Shown here: positions 27,942 to 35,011 of the stretch, piece after piece
Layout: the number at the start of each line of letters is the position of its first letter
How positions within the stretch are numbered: the first letter of the stretch is position 1
Source of the DNA: Haloflavibacter putidus
Lineage (GTDB): Bacteria > Bacteroidota > Bacteroidia > Flavobacteriales > Flavobacteriaceae
Length of the DNA: 64,000 nt
NCBI RefSeq assembly: GCF_006546625.1
Contig: NZ_VIAR01000001.1
Coordinates: forward strand, 310,001 to 374,000
Reading direction: 5' to 3'
Translations under genes and position numbers: made by a program
The notes under the pieces: model-generated
What the model was told of the DNA's origin: nothing
The model's database searches: none
Seen by the model: the letters and a program-made list of their open reading frames with translations, nothing else

Positions 27942-28484
27942 TTAATTATCTTTTAATAGTTTTTTTAATTCATTCCACCGAGGGTCTATTTCCTCGTTAT
28001 TTTCTATTTCTTCTTTTTGCTTTGGTGCCAATTCTTCTAACTTATCTAGTATTTTAGAATCTAATGTACCGTTTTCTACACCGGGATGTACTCTTTTATA
28101 AGGTACCCCCAAAATAATGGCTTCATAAATGTACTGCTCTACTTGTAATTTATATTCGCCATGCGGCAAGATGAGTAATTCTTCGTTTTCGTCGTTATAC
28201 TCTTCGCCAAACTTTACAACCAAATGTAGTTTTCCGCTAACAGGCTGGTTATACGCCTCTGTACTAACATCGCAGTTTACATTAACGTTTCCTTCAATAA
28301 AAAAATCCAATTCTAACATATTGGTTTTTTTTTCTACTTGAAGATCTACCGCAACATCTACGGCATTAAATTCTTGGTAACCAAATAACTCAAAGAACTC
28401 GTTATCAATTTGATAATTGTACTGGTGCCTACCAATTTTTAAACCAACAAATTGAATTTCATAGGCTTTAAACTTCTTCATCAC
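27942..28484 (-). CDS. YceD/DUF177 family protein
   Basis: A 180 aa protein of the YceD (DUF177) family, whose members sit just ahead of rpmF and are linked to 23S rRNA accumulation in plants and bacteria. Visible marks are a beta-rich first half, CDVSTEAYNQPVSG (a single Cys where many homologues have CxxC) and an acidic C-terminal region (EEIENNEEIDPRWNEL) with the DPRW motif seen next to L32. The promoter box lies about 20 bases upstream. Confidence 0.85.
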   Translation of the reverse strand: MMKKFKAYEIQFVGLKIGRHQYNYQIDNEFFELFGYQEFNAVDVAVDLQVEKKTNMLELDFFIEGNVNVNCDVSTEAYNQPVSGKLHLVVKFGEEYNDENEELLILPHGEYKLQVEQYIYEAIILGVPYKRVHPGVENGTLDSKILDKLEELAPKQKEEIENNEEIDPRWNELKKLLKDN

Positions 28485-28503
28485 ATCGGCATTTTCAGGC
28501 GTG

Positions 28504-28511
28504 CAAATATA
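28504..28511 (-). promoter_or_regulatory. -7 box of yceD-rpmF (TATATTTG, minus strand)
   Basis: Consensus TAnnTTTG read on the minus strand, about 20 bases before the yceD ATG. Confidence 0.55.
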
Positions 28512-28553
28512 TAAAATATAATGAATTACCTATAGTTATTAACAAAAAAATGT

Positions 28554-29600
28554 TTATAATTTTTTAGACTGCTTTTTTAGCGGGTTTTTGGTAAGTTCTT
28601 TGTATTCTACTCGATTGTTATATATTTCTATTGCCGCAAAAACCGCTTCTTTAAACGAGTTGTAATCTGCTTGGTTTTTACCGGCTATCTCGTAGGCGGT
28701 ACCGTGGTCTGGCGAAGTGCGTATCTTACTTAAACCGGCGGTATAATTTACGCCTTTACCAAAAGATAAGGTTTTAAAAGGTATTAAACCTTGGTCGTGA
28801 TATGCTGCTATAACGGCATCAAAATTTTTGTAGTTTTTGGTACCAAAAAAACTGTCTGCGGCATAAGGACCAAAAACCAAATTTCCGGCATCGTTAATTT
28901 CTTGTATGCAAGGTCTTAAAACCTCGTCGTCTTCTTTGCCTATTACACCTTTATCGCCACTATGCGGATTTATACCCAACAGCGCAATTTTTGGTTTACG
29001 CACCTGAAAATCTTTCCGTAAAGTTTCTGTTATAATTCGTACTTTTTGCTTGATAAGCTCTGCTGTTATGTGCTCTGCAACATCTTTTACAGGAACGTGA
29101 TCTGTAAGCAAACCTACCTTTAGCTGTTCTGAAATCATAAACATTAAACTCTTTCCGTTTAATTCTTGCGCTAAATAATTGGTATGCCCGGGAAAATTAA
29201 ATTTGTCTGACTGTATTACATTTTTATTAATTGGCGCGGTAACCAACACGTCTACTTTATCTTCTTTTAAAGCTTGGGTGGCCGCCTCTAAAGATTTTAA
29301 GGTGAATTCACCTAAAAACTTATCTTCTGCACCAAAATTTATTTTCAAATTGTCTTTCCATACGTTTACTACGTTTATCTTTCCGTCTATAATAGTATCT
29401 ACAGATTCGGTGCCTTGAAAGGAAAGACTTAAATTAAAGTGCTTTTTATAAAAGGACAGTAATTTTGTGTTGGCAAAAATTACCGGAGTACAAAAATCGA
29501 GCATTCTGGCATCTTCAAACGTTTTTAGAATTATCTCGCTGCCAATTCCGTTTAAATCGCCAATACTAATACCAACTTTTAATTTTTCTTCTTTTTTCAA
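28554..29600 (-). CDS. pdxA: 4-hydroxythreonine-4-phosphate dehydrogenase
   Basis: A 348 aa NAD-dependent enzyme of pyridoxal 5'-phosphate synthesis. Metal-site histidines are visible in FPGHTNYLAQ (about 137), with the substrate-binding region LGINPHSGDKGVIG (about 208) and the third His in AAYHDQGLIPFK (about 266). The opening VGISIGDLNGIGSEIIL is a family hallmark. The last 13 residues are Lys-rich. It is divergent from ribE, sharing a 97-base intergenic region. Confidence 0.92.
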   Translation of the reverse strand: MKKEEKLKVGISIGDLNGIGSEIILKTFEDARMLDFCTPVIFANTKLLSFYKKHFNLSLSFQGTESVDTIIDGKINVVNVWKDNLKINFGAEDKFLGEFTLKSLEAATQALKEDKVDVLVTAPINKNVIQSDKFNFPGHTNYLAQELNGKSLMFMISEQLKVGLLTDHVPVKDVAEHITAELIKQKVRIITETLRKDFQVRKPKIALLGINPHSGDKGVIGKEDDEVLRPCIQEINDAGNLVFGPYAADSFFGTKNYKNFDAVIAAYHDQGLIPFKTLSFGKGVNYTAGLSKIRTSPDHGTAYEIAGKNQADYNSFKEAVFAAIEIYNNRVEYKELTKNPLKKQSKKL

Positions 29601-29657
29601 ATCTGCTGTTATTTTTATTAAGGCTTCTTTTTAAAACCAAAGAAGCTCTGAATTACC

Positions 29658-29665
29658 TATTTTTG
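29658..29665 (+). promoter_or_regulatory. -7 box of ribE (TATTTTTG)
   Basis: Consensus match, 32 bases before the ATG of ribE. No FMN riboswitch is visible in the 97-base gap. Confidence 0.5.
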
Positions 29666-29697
29666 CATGACAAATGTACTAAATAATACGCGCAAAT

Positions 29698-30282
29698 ATG
29701 TTTACAGGGATTGTAGAAGAATTAGGAAAAGTAAAAAAAATTGAAGCAGAGAAAGATAATTTGCATTTTTTTATTGAAGCAGAAATGGCTAGCGAACTAA
29801 AAATAGACCAAAGCGTTGCGCATAATGGCGTTTGTTTAACCGTTGTAAACTTAAGCGAAAAAGAATACCAGGTTACTGCCATTGCCGAAACTTTGCAGAA
29901 AACAAATTTAAATTCCGTAAAGCAAGGAGATATAATTAATTTGGAGCGCGGCATGCAATTGGGCGCGCGTTTAGACGGCCATATTGTCCAAGGCCATGTT
30001 GACCAAACGGGAATATGTACGAAAATTACAAAACAGGAAGGAAGCCATCTTTTTACCTTTAGTTATGACGATACCCATAATAATGTAACCATAGAAAAAG
30101 GCTCAATAACCATAAACGGGGTTAGTCTTACGGTGGTAAACAGCAAGAAAAATGAATTTAGCGTAGCGATTATTCCCTACACGTTTAAACACACAACTTT
30201 TGCGCATCTAAAAGAAGGCGATACGGTAAATTTAGAATTTGATGTAATAGGAAAATACGTAAAACGCCTTACGGAAGTATAA
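29698..30282 (+). CDS. ribE: riboflavin synthase, alpha chain
   Basis: A 194 aa enzyme that dismutates two 6,7-dimethyl-8-ribityllumazine molecules into riboflavin. It starts with MFTGIVEELGKV, the lumazine-binding signature, and contains two lumazine-binding repeats; the second starts near residue 97 at GHIVQGHVDQTG. NGVCLTVV and NGVSLTVV recur in both halves. Length is slightly shorter than average but both repeats are complete. It is monocistronic here; other rib genes are not in the window. Confidence 0.93.
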   Translation: MFTGIVEELGKVKKIEAEKDNLHFFIEAEMASELKIDQSVAHNGVCLTVVNLSEKEYQVTAIAETLQKTNLNSVKQGDIINLERGMQLGARLDGHIVQGHVDQTGICTKITKQEGSHLFTFSYDDTHNNVTIEKGSITINGVSLTVVNSKKNEFSVAIIPYTFKHTTFAHLKEGDTVNLEFDVIGKYVKRLTEV

Positions 30283-30396
30283 AAGACATTTACTTTATTC
30301 TTTACGGAAATAAAAAATGCGTAGTTAACTAATTGTTTTGAAAATAGTGAAATCAGGAAATAAGCTAAATACCAACTTGTTATTTAGCGATAGAAG

Positions 30397-30726
30397 TTAA
30401 GCTTCTTTTCGAGTAGTTTTTAAGATATATACACCAAAAACTCCCGCTATTAATAGAAAACCGGGAACCCAATTATTTATTGGCAAACCAGGAGGCGGAG
30501 CATCTGCTGCTTGAGGAGTTGGCGGATTTGAATTCGGATTCGAATTTCCTGATGTAAAAGTAGGATTATTATCTTCTTCTTGCGGTTCTTGAGTAGTAAA
30601 ACCTATATTATCGTCATTATTTTGCGGCACTGTCCACTCGTTATTTTGCGCTTGTACCACAACAGTAGTGGCAACCAACAATGTGGCTGTTAGAAAAATA
30701 TTTCGAAAATTTGTTCGTCTACTCAT
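30397..30726 (-). CDS. small exported protein with PID-CTERM-like sorting tail
   Basis: A 109 aa protein. A signal peptide ends VVVQAQN (about 27), followed by an Asn/Pro/Glu-rich low-complexity region. The tail is PPPGLPINNWVPGF then a hydrophobic span and KTTRKEA. This layout, Pro-rich linker, PGxPI(N/D), one membrane span and a basic end, matches the small PID-CTERM sorting-domain proteins of Bacteroidota, with PIN in place of PID. The function and the processing enzyme are unknown. Confidence 0.65.
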   Translation of the reverse strand: MSRRTNFRNIFLTATLLVATTVVVQAQNNEWTVPQNNDDNIGFTTQEPQEEDNNPTFTSGNSNPNSNPPTPQAADAPPPGLPINNWVPGFLLIAGVFGVYILKTTRKEA

Positions 30727-30852
30727 ATCGGCTAAAATAAGGATTAATTCTAAAGCGCCAAAAAATATAACCCTTCATTATATTAATAAATACTTAAAAA
30801 ATATTATCGGTTTCTTAAACCCAGTTGTTTATTTTCTGTATTTATAAAAAAG

Positions 30853-30926
30853 TGGACCCAGATGGGCTCGAACCATCGACCCCCTGATTATGAGTCAGGT
30901 GCTCTAACCAGCTGAGCTATGGGTCC
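30853..30926 (-). tRNA. tRNA with anticodon CAT (Met or Ile2)
   Basis: On the minus strand the 74 nt fold as a cloverleaf: acceptor stem GGACCCA/TGGGTCC with discriminator A, D-arm AGCTCAGCTGGTTAGAGC, anticodon stem CTGACTCATAATCAG (anticodon CAT), and T-arm TGGTTCGAGCCCA. CCA is not encoded. CAT could be elongator Met or TilS-modified Ile2; the acceptor and D-arm do not decide it for me. Confidence 0.93.
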
Positions 30927-30973
30927 TAAAACAGAGGGCAAAAATAGATATTTGTAGTATACGCACCAAATAT

Positions 30974-31378
30974 TTACTCATTTTTTTCTTGACAAAGTTC
31001 TACCAAGACACCATTTGCAGATTTGGGATGCAAAAAAGCAATGATTTTATTATCTGCGCCGGGCTTTGGGTTTTTGCTAATTAGCTGAAAACCTTCGGCT
31101 TCTAAGCGCTTAATTTCTTTTTCTATATTATCTACCGCAAAAGCAAGGTGATGTATGCCTTCTCCCTTTTTTTCTAGAAATTTATTAATGGGACTGTCGG
31201 GTTTGGTAGCTGCCAGTAATTCTATTTTAGATTCGCCTACTTTAAAAAAGGAAGTTATTACACCTTCAGACGTTACTTCTTCCTGTTTATAGGCTTCCGC
31301 GTCAAGCAACATTTTATAGGTTTGGTTGGCTTCTTCCAGATTTTTTACAGCAATACCAATGTGTTCTATTTTTTTCAT
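30974..31378 (-). CDS. mce: methylmalonyl-CoA epimerase
   Basis: A 134 aa vicinal oxygen chelate fold enzyme converting (R)- and (S)-methylmalonyl-CoA. Metal ligands are His6 (KIEHIGIAV), Glu in SKIELLAAT (about 74), His in GIHHLAFAV (about 94) and Glu in GVLVELCQE (about 130). The four-motif order is that of the two-repeat family. It acts with methylmalonyl-CoA mutase, which is not in the window. Divergent from rbfA with consensus boxes on both strands between them. Confidence 0.9.
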   Translation of the reverse strand: MKKIEHIGIAVKNLEEANQTYKMLLDAEAYKQEEVTSEGVITSFFKVGESKIELLAATKPDSPINKFLEKKGEGIHHLAFAVDNIEKEIKRLEAEGFQLISKNPKPGADNKIIAFLHPKSANGVLVELCQEKNE

Positions 31379-31404
31379 CGTTAATTTTATTAAATTTAAT
31401 ACTA

Positions 31405-31412
31405 CAAAAATA
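31405..31412 (-). promoter_or_regulatory. -7 box of mce (TATTTTTG, minus strand)
   Basis: Consensus TAnnTTTG read on the minus strand, 26 bases before the mce ATG. Confidence 0.55.
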
Positions 31413-31431
31413 CGATTCCTTATTAAAACAC

Positions 31432-31439
31432 TATTTTTG
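31432..31439 (+). promoter_or_regulatory. -7 box of rbfA (TATTTTTG)
   Basis: Consensus match that ends only four bases before the rbfA ATG at 31444, so the transcript may be leaderless. Confidence 0.5.
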
Positions 31440-31443
31440 CACT

Positions 31444-31839
31444 ATGGAAGAAACAAACAGACAAAAGAAAATAGGAAAAGTCCTGCAAAAAGAGTTGGCA
31501 GAAGTGCTGCAGGAAGAATTACGAAAGTCAGGCAATACCGGTATTATTCTATCGGTATCTAAAGTAAAAGTAGCGCCAGATTTAAGTTTGGCAAAGGCTT
31601 ATTTAAGTATATTTCCTAACAAAAGTGCAAAGCCACTTTTAACCGAATTACAAAATATAAAATCGCAACTCAAGCATAAAGTAGCTTTAAGCGTAAAAAA
31701 CCAGTTGCGCAAAATGCCGGATCTTGTATTGTATTTAGACGATTCTTTAGAATATATTGAAAATATTGAGGAAGCGGTAAAAGGAAAAGAAGACCCAATA
31801 GAAAATCCGGATTTATTAGACAAGCGAAAAAAATCGTAA
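31444..31839 (+). CDS. rbfA: 30S ribosome-binding factor RbfA
   Basis: A 131 aa KH-fold protein that binds the maturing 30S subunit near the 5' end of 16S rRNA. Its helix-kink-helix part starts ETNRQKKIGKVLQKELAEVL, with SVSKVKVAPDLSLAKAYLSI the typical central motif, and LRKMPDLVLYLDDSLEYIEN the C-terminal one. Basic ends KKRKKS-like tail (DKRKKS). Its stop is followed one base later by the start of the LolC/E-type permease. Confidence 0.9.
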   Translation: MEETNRQKKIGKVLQKELAEVLQEELRKSGNTGIILSVSKVKVAPDLSLAKAYLSIFPNKSAKPLLTELQNIKSQLKHKVALSVKNQLRKMPDLVLYLDDSLEYIENIEEAVKGKEDPIENPDLLDKRKKS

Positions 31840-31840
31840 C

Positions 31841-33040
31841 TTGAAGTTTTCCTATTACATTGCCAAACGCTATTTGTTTACCAAGAGCAAAAACAACGCT
31901 ATAAACATTATTACAATAATAGCGGCCATTGGTGTTTTTGCCGGGGCTTTGGCTTTGTTTATAGTTTTATCTGGCTTCTCAGGTCTTAAAGAATTTAGCC
32001 TTTCTTTTTCTAATGAATTTGACCCGGACCTTAAAATACTTCCTAAAACAGGAAAACTTATTAGCGTAGATAAGTCTAAACTAACTCAGTTAGAAAATAT
32101 GGAAGGAATAGCGGCCTTTTCAAAAACAATTGAAGAGCGCGTGTTGCTTAATTTCAACAACAAAAACACACCTGCTTCTATAAAAGGTGTAGATGAAAAT
32201 TATCTAAAAGTAAACCAAATTGATAGCGCACTTATTGCCGGTACTTGGGTGCATCAAAACGAAAATCAAGTGGTTATTGGCAATGGCATTTCGCGTAAGC
32301 TAACCTTGGGAGCGCAAGGTTATGGCGATGTTTTGCAACTCTTGGTGCCACGCCCGGGCAAAGGACAAATTAACGATCCGTCGAAGGCTTTTAATAAGGT
32401 AAACACTATGGTAACGGGAATTTTTAGCGTAAACGAAGAACTAAACAACCGTTATTTATTTTCTTCTTTTAAAGTAGCCAAAAAACTTCTGGAAATAGAA
32501 AACAATAAAGTTTCTGCCATCGAGATTAAATTGTTGCCTGGTGCAAAAGAAGAAGATGTAAAAGAAGAAATCTTTTCTATTTTTAAGGATAAGGTAATTG
32601 TAAAAAACCGCATTCAGTTAAACGATAAATTGTATAAAATGCTAAATACCGAAAATTTGGCAGTTTATCTGATTTTTACTTTGGTTTTGATTATTGCTCT
32701 TTTTAATGTAGGCGGCGCAATTGTTATGGCAATTTTAGATAAAAGACAAAATATCAAAACGCTTTATAATTTGGGCGCAACTACCAATACTATAAAACAA
32801 ATTTTCTTTTTACAAGGCACTTTACTTACCTTTTTTGGCGGTATAATTGGTTTGTTAATAGGTTTGCTAATTATTTTCTTACAACTCAATTATGAGCTGG
32901 TAATGATAACCGCAACCCTGCCCTATCCTGTTTTGCTTAAAGCGGAAAATATTATAGTTGTATTTTTTACAATTATGATTTTAGGAATAACCGCTTCTTA
33001 TATTGGGGCAACACGCGTTGGGAAGGTGATTGGGAATTAG
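31841..33040 (+). CDS. LolC/LolE-type ABC permease (FtsX family)
   Basis: A 399 aa inner-membrane protein with one N-terminal span (about 25-50, IITIIAAIGVFAGALALF), a periplasmic MacB-like domain of about 220 residues, and three C-terminal spans, the FtsX layout. The N-terminal MKFSYYIAKRYLFTKSKNNA fits lipoprotein-releasing permeases (LolC/LolE). Its ATPase LolD is not in the window. The start is a TTG one base after rbfA. Directly after it comes a decayed insertion element. Confidence 0.85.
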   Translation: MKFSYYIAKRYLFTKSKNNAINIITIIAAIGVFAGALALFIVLSGFSGLKEFSLSFSNEFDPDLKILPKTGKLISVDKSKLTQLENMEGIAAFSKTIEERVLLNFNNKNTPASIKGVDENYLKVNQIDSALIAGTWVHQNENQVVIGNGISRKLTLGAQGYGDVLQLLVPRPGKGQINDPSKAFNKVNTMVTGIFSVNEELNNRYLFSSFKVAKKLLEIENNKVSAIEIKLLPGAKEEDVKEEIFSIFKDKVIVKNRIQLNDKLYKMLNTENLAVYLIFTLVLIIALFNVGGAIVMAILDKRQNIKTLYNLGATTNTIKQIFFLQGTLLTFFGGIIGLLIGLLIIFLQLNYELVMITATLPYPVLLKAENIIVVFFTIMILGITASYIGATRVGKVIGN

Positions 33041-33066
33041 TGGGTAGTATTTAGTACTGAGTAGTT

Positions 33067-33390
33067 AGTATTGAGTCGTGAGTATTGTACGTCCCTGATA
33101 TAGGTTGACCATTTAAAACGTGGAAAGCTACGAAAGCAAACTTTACGAAGTATCCGCAAGCAGATAATGTTTATTATCTGCAGAAAATGAGAGATTGCTA
33201 GGAACTAACTCGGTATCGACAGAAATAGACTACAACAACAGCGAACGAACCCTTAAAAGTTTATAAACCGAATTTCTTCCGTAAACGCCAAAGAAAGAAA
33301 ATCTTTTACCATATTTTGAAAAAGAAAATTATTTAAAAACGGTCAACTCTATTTAGGGAACATCATAATAGTATTGAGTCGTGAGTATTG
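33067..33390. repeat. 21-bp direct repeats flanking a decayed element
   Basis: AGTATTGAGTCGTGAGTATTG occurs at 33067-33087 and again, identical, at 33370-33390. The repeats are separated by about 280 bases that contain an IS3-like remnant. They are too far from the element ends to be a simple target duplication. Confidence 0.75.
33093..33358 (+). mobile_element. remnant of an IS3-family-like element
   Basis: A 266-bp core between imperfect inverted ends: CCCTGATATAGGTTGACC (33093-33110) and the complement of GGTCAACTCTATTTAGGG (33341-33358); 12 of 18 positions agree. One frame reads IDYNNSERTLKSL, stop, TEFLP, stop, TPKKENL, close to the end of IS3 OrfB transposases (typically YNNERIHxxLGYxTPxE). 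So the middle of the transposase has been deleted and the tail is broken. Confidence 0.65.
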
Positions 33391-33448
33391 AGTATGTTGT
33401 ACATCACTAATCCCCAATCTCTAACCTCAAATCTCTAATTCCCTAACA

Positions 33449-34462
33449 TTAAACAAACTGATAGTCGGCAAACTTTTCTTCTACCTCATCAAAGGCAGCA
33501 AAAACGTCTTTCGCTTCATCGCTGGTAACCATTTTCATGCGGTATTCTTTAAAATGTGGTATTCCTTTAAAATAATTGGTATAGTGCCTGCGGGTTTCAA
33601 AAACGCCTAATTTTGGACCTTTCCAGGCTATGGCCATTTCCAAATGTCTTCTGGCAGCATCTACACGTTCTTGCATAGTTGGCGGCGCCAAATGCTTTCC
33701 GGTTTTAAAATAATGTTTTACTTCTCTAAAAAACCAAGGATACCCAATACTTGCCCGTCCAATCATAGCGCCATCTAAACCGTATTTATCGCGCATTTCC
33801 ATAGCGCGCTCGGGAGAATCTACATCGCCGTTGCCAAAAACCGGAATATGCATACGCTGGTTGTTTTTTACCTCGGCAATTGGTCGCCAGTCGGCATCGC
33901 CTTTATACATTTGTACGCGCGTGCGCCCGTGAATAGAAATTGCTTTACAGCCAACATCTTGCAAGCGCTCTGCTACTTCCAGAATTTTTATAGAATCTTT
34001 ATCCCAGCCCAAACGTGTTTTTACGGTTACCGGCAAATTGGTGTGTTTTACCATAGCTTCGGTAAGTTGCACCATTTTATCTACATCTTTTAAAATACCG
34101 GCGCCGGCGCCTTTAGAAACCACTTTTTTTACCGGACAGCCAAAATTGATGTCGATAATATCTGGTTTGGATTTTTCTACAATTTCAACCGATTCTAACA
34201 TTGCGTCTAAATTGGCGCCAAAAATTTGAATGCCAACCGGACGTTCTTTTTCGTAGATATCGAGTTTCATAACGCTTTTGGCAGCCTCGCGAATTAAACC
34301 TTCCGAAGAAATAAACTCGGTATACATCACATCTGCGCCTTGTTCTTTGCACAAAGCTCTAAAAGGCGGATCGCTTACATCTTCCATTGGTGCCAATAAC
34401 AATGGAAATTCTCCTACATCTATGTTTCCTATTTTTGCCAAACTCGTATTATTTTGCTGCAA
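33449..34462 (-). CDS. dusB: tRNA-dihydrouridine synthase
   Basis: A 337 aa FMN enzyme reducing uridine in tRNA. The FMN/substrate motif APMEDVSDPPFRALCKE is near residue 23, the catalytic Cys in INFGCPVKKVVSKGAG (about 103), and KTRLGWD near residue 146. DusB-like GRASIGYPWFFREV follows. The start codon is uncertain: the TTG at 34462 overlaps a TAATTTTG -7-like box, so translation may begin at the next TTG (34441). It ends shortly after a CT-rich stretch. Confidence 0.9.
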   Translation of the reverse strand: MQQNNTSLAKIGNIDVGEFPLLLAPMEDVSDPPFRALCKEQGADVMYTEFISSEGLIREAAKSVMKLDIYEKERPVGIQIFGANLDAMLESVEIVEKSKPDIIDINFGCPVKKVVSKGAGAGILKDVDKMVQLTEAMVKHTNLPVTVKTRLGWDKDSIKILEVAERLQDVGCKAISIHGRTRVQMYKGDADWRPIAEVKNNQRMHIPVFGNGDVDSPERAMEMRDKYGLDGAMIGRASIGYPWFFREVKHYFKTGKHLAPPTMQERVDAARRHLEMAIAWKGPKLGVFETRRHYTNYFKGIPHFKEYRMKMVTSDEAKDVFAAFDEVEEKFADYQFV

Positions 34463-34667
34463 AATTAAGAAATCTAAGCGAATTTGGATTTATAACCTAC
34501 ATTCGACTTAAAATTTTTCAGTAATAAAGGTTTACAAAATCGTTGAATGTGTTTTTATTCGTATTGCTGAAGCTTTTCCAAAACAGCAATTAATTAGCAT
34601 CTTATACTTTGAAGACTGTCGTTTGCATAAGGAATTATGAAAGTTGATTAGGCTTTATACAAACTTT

Positions 34668-34711
34668 ACCACGTCATAACCACGCTATAACCACGCTATA
34701 ACCACGTCATA
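34668..34711. repeat. 11-bp tandem repeat, four units
   Basis: Four adjacent copies of ACCACG(TC/CT)ATA: units 1 and 4 read ACCACGTCATA, units 2 and 3 ACCACGCTATA. This is a minisatellite in the 550-base gap upstream of dusB. Confidence 0.8.
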
Positions 34712-34786
34712 ACTATAAGACAGCTATCTAGTAGAAAGAGAGAAACCGTAGTAATACTGTATAAGTTTTTATACTCGGGATGGATG

Positions 34787-35010
34787 TTTTTTCGCTTTCG
34801 CCGAAAATATGGGATTGTGGAAAGTTGGGGTGGGAATATAGATTCCTGTCTTCGCAGGAAGTGAAAAACTTCCAAAAAAAATTCACAAATTCCCTTCCTT
34901 TCAAGGAAGGGCTAGCAAGGCATGTTTTTCGCTTTCGCTGGAATTTTTTTTGGGCCAAAAGTTGGGATGGAAAAAGCTTTGTGAAAATAAGATTCCTGCC
35001 TTCACAGGAA
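34787..35010. repeat. cluster of REP-like palindromes
   Basis: GATTCCTGTCTTCGCAGGAA (34841-34860) and GATTCCTGCCTTCACAGGAA (34991-35010) are related palindromes, CCCTTCCTTTCAAGGAAGGG (about 34894-34913) is a perfect one, and a TTTTTCGCTTTCGC phrase occurs twice (34789 and 34924 regions). No coding sequence is visible in 34463-35011. Confidence 0.6.
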
Positions 35011-35011
35011 T

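Noticed and set aside
29601-29697. FMN riboswitch upstream of ribE
   Set aside because: The 97-base gap is too short and AT-rich and lacks the conserved RFN-element phrases.
30853-30926. Calling the tRNA Met or Ile2
   Set aside because: Anticodon CAT alone does not distinguish elongator Met from lysidine-modified Ile2, and the identity elements were not decisive.
33240-33310. Possible functional transposase gene
   Set aside because: Only a transposase tail with in-frame stops is left; there is no DDE core.
34668-34711. Possible CRISPR repeat
   Set aside because: Units of 11 bp are adjacent with no spacers and no cas genes are near.
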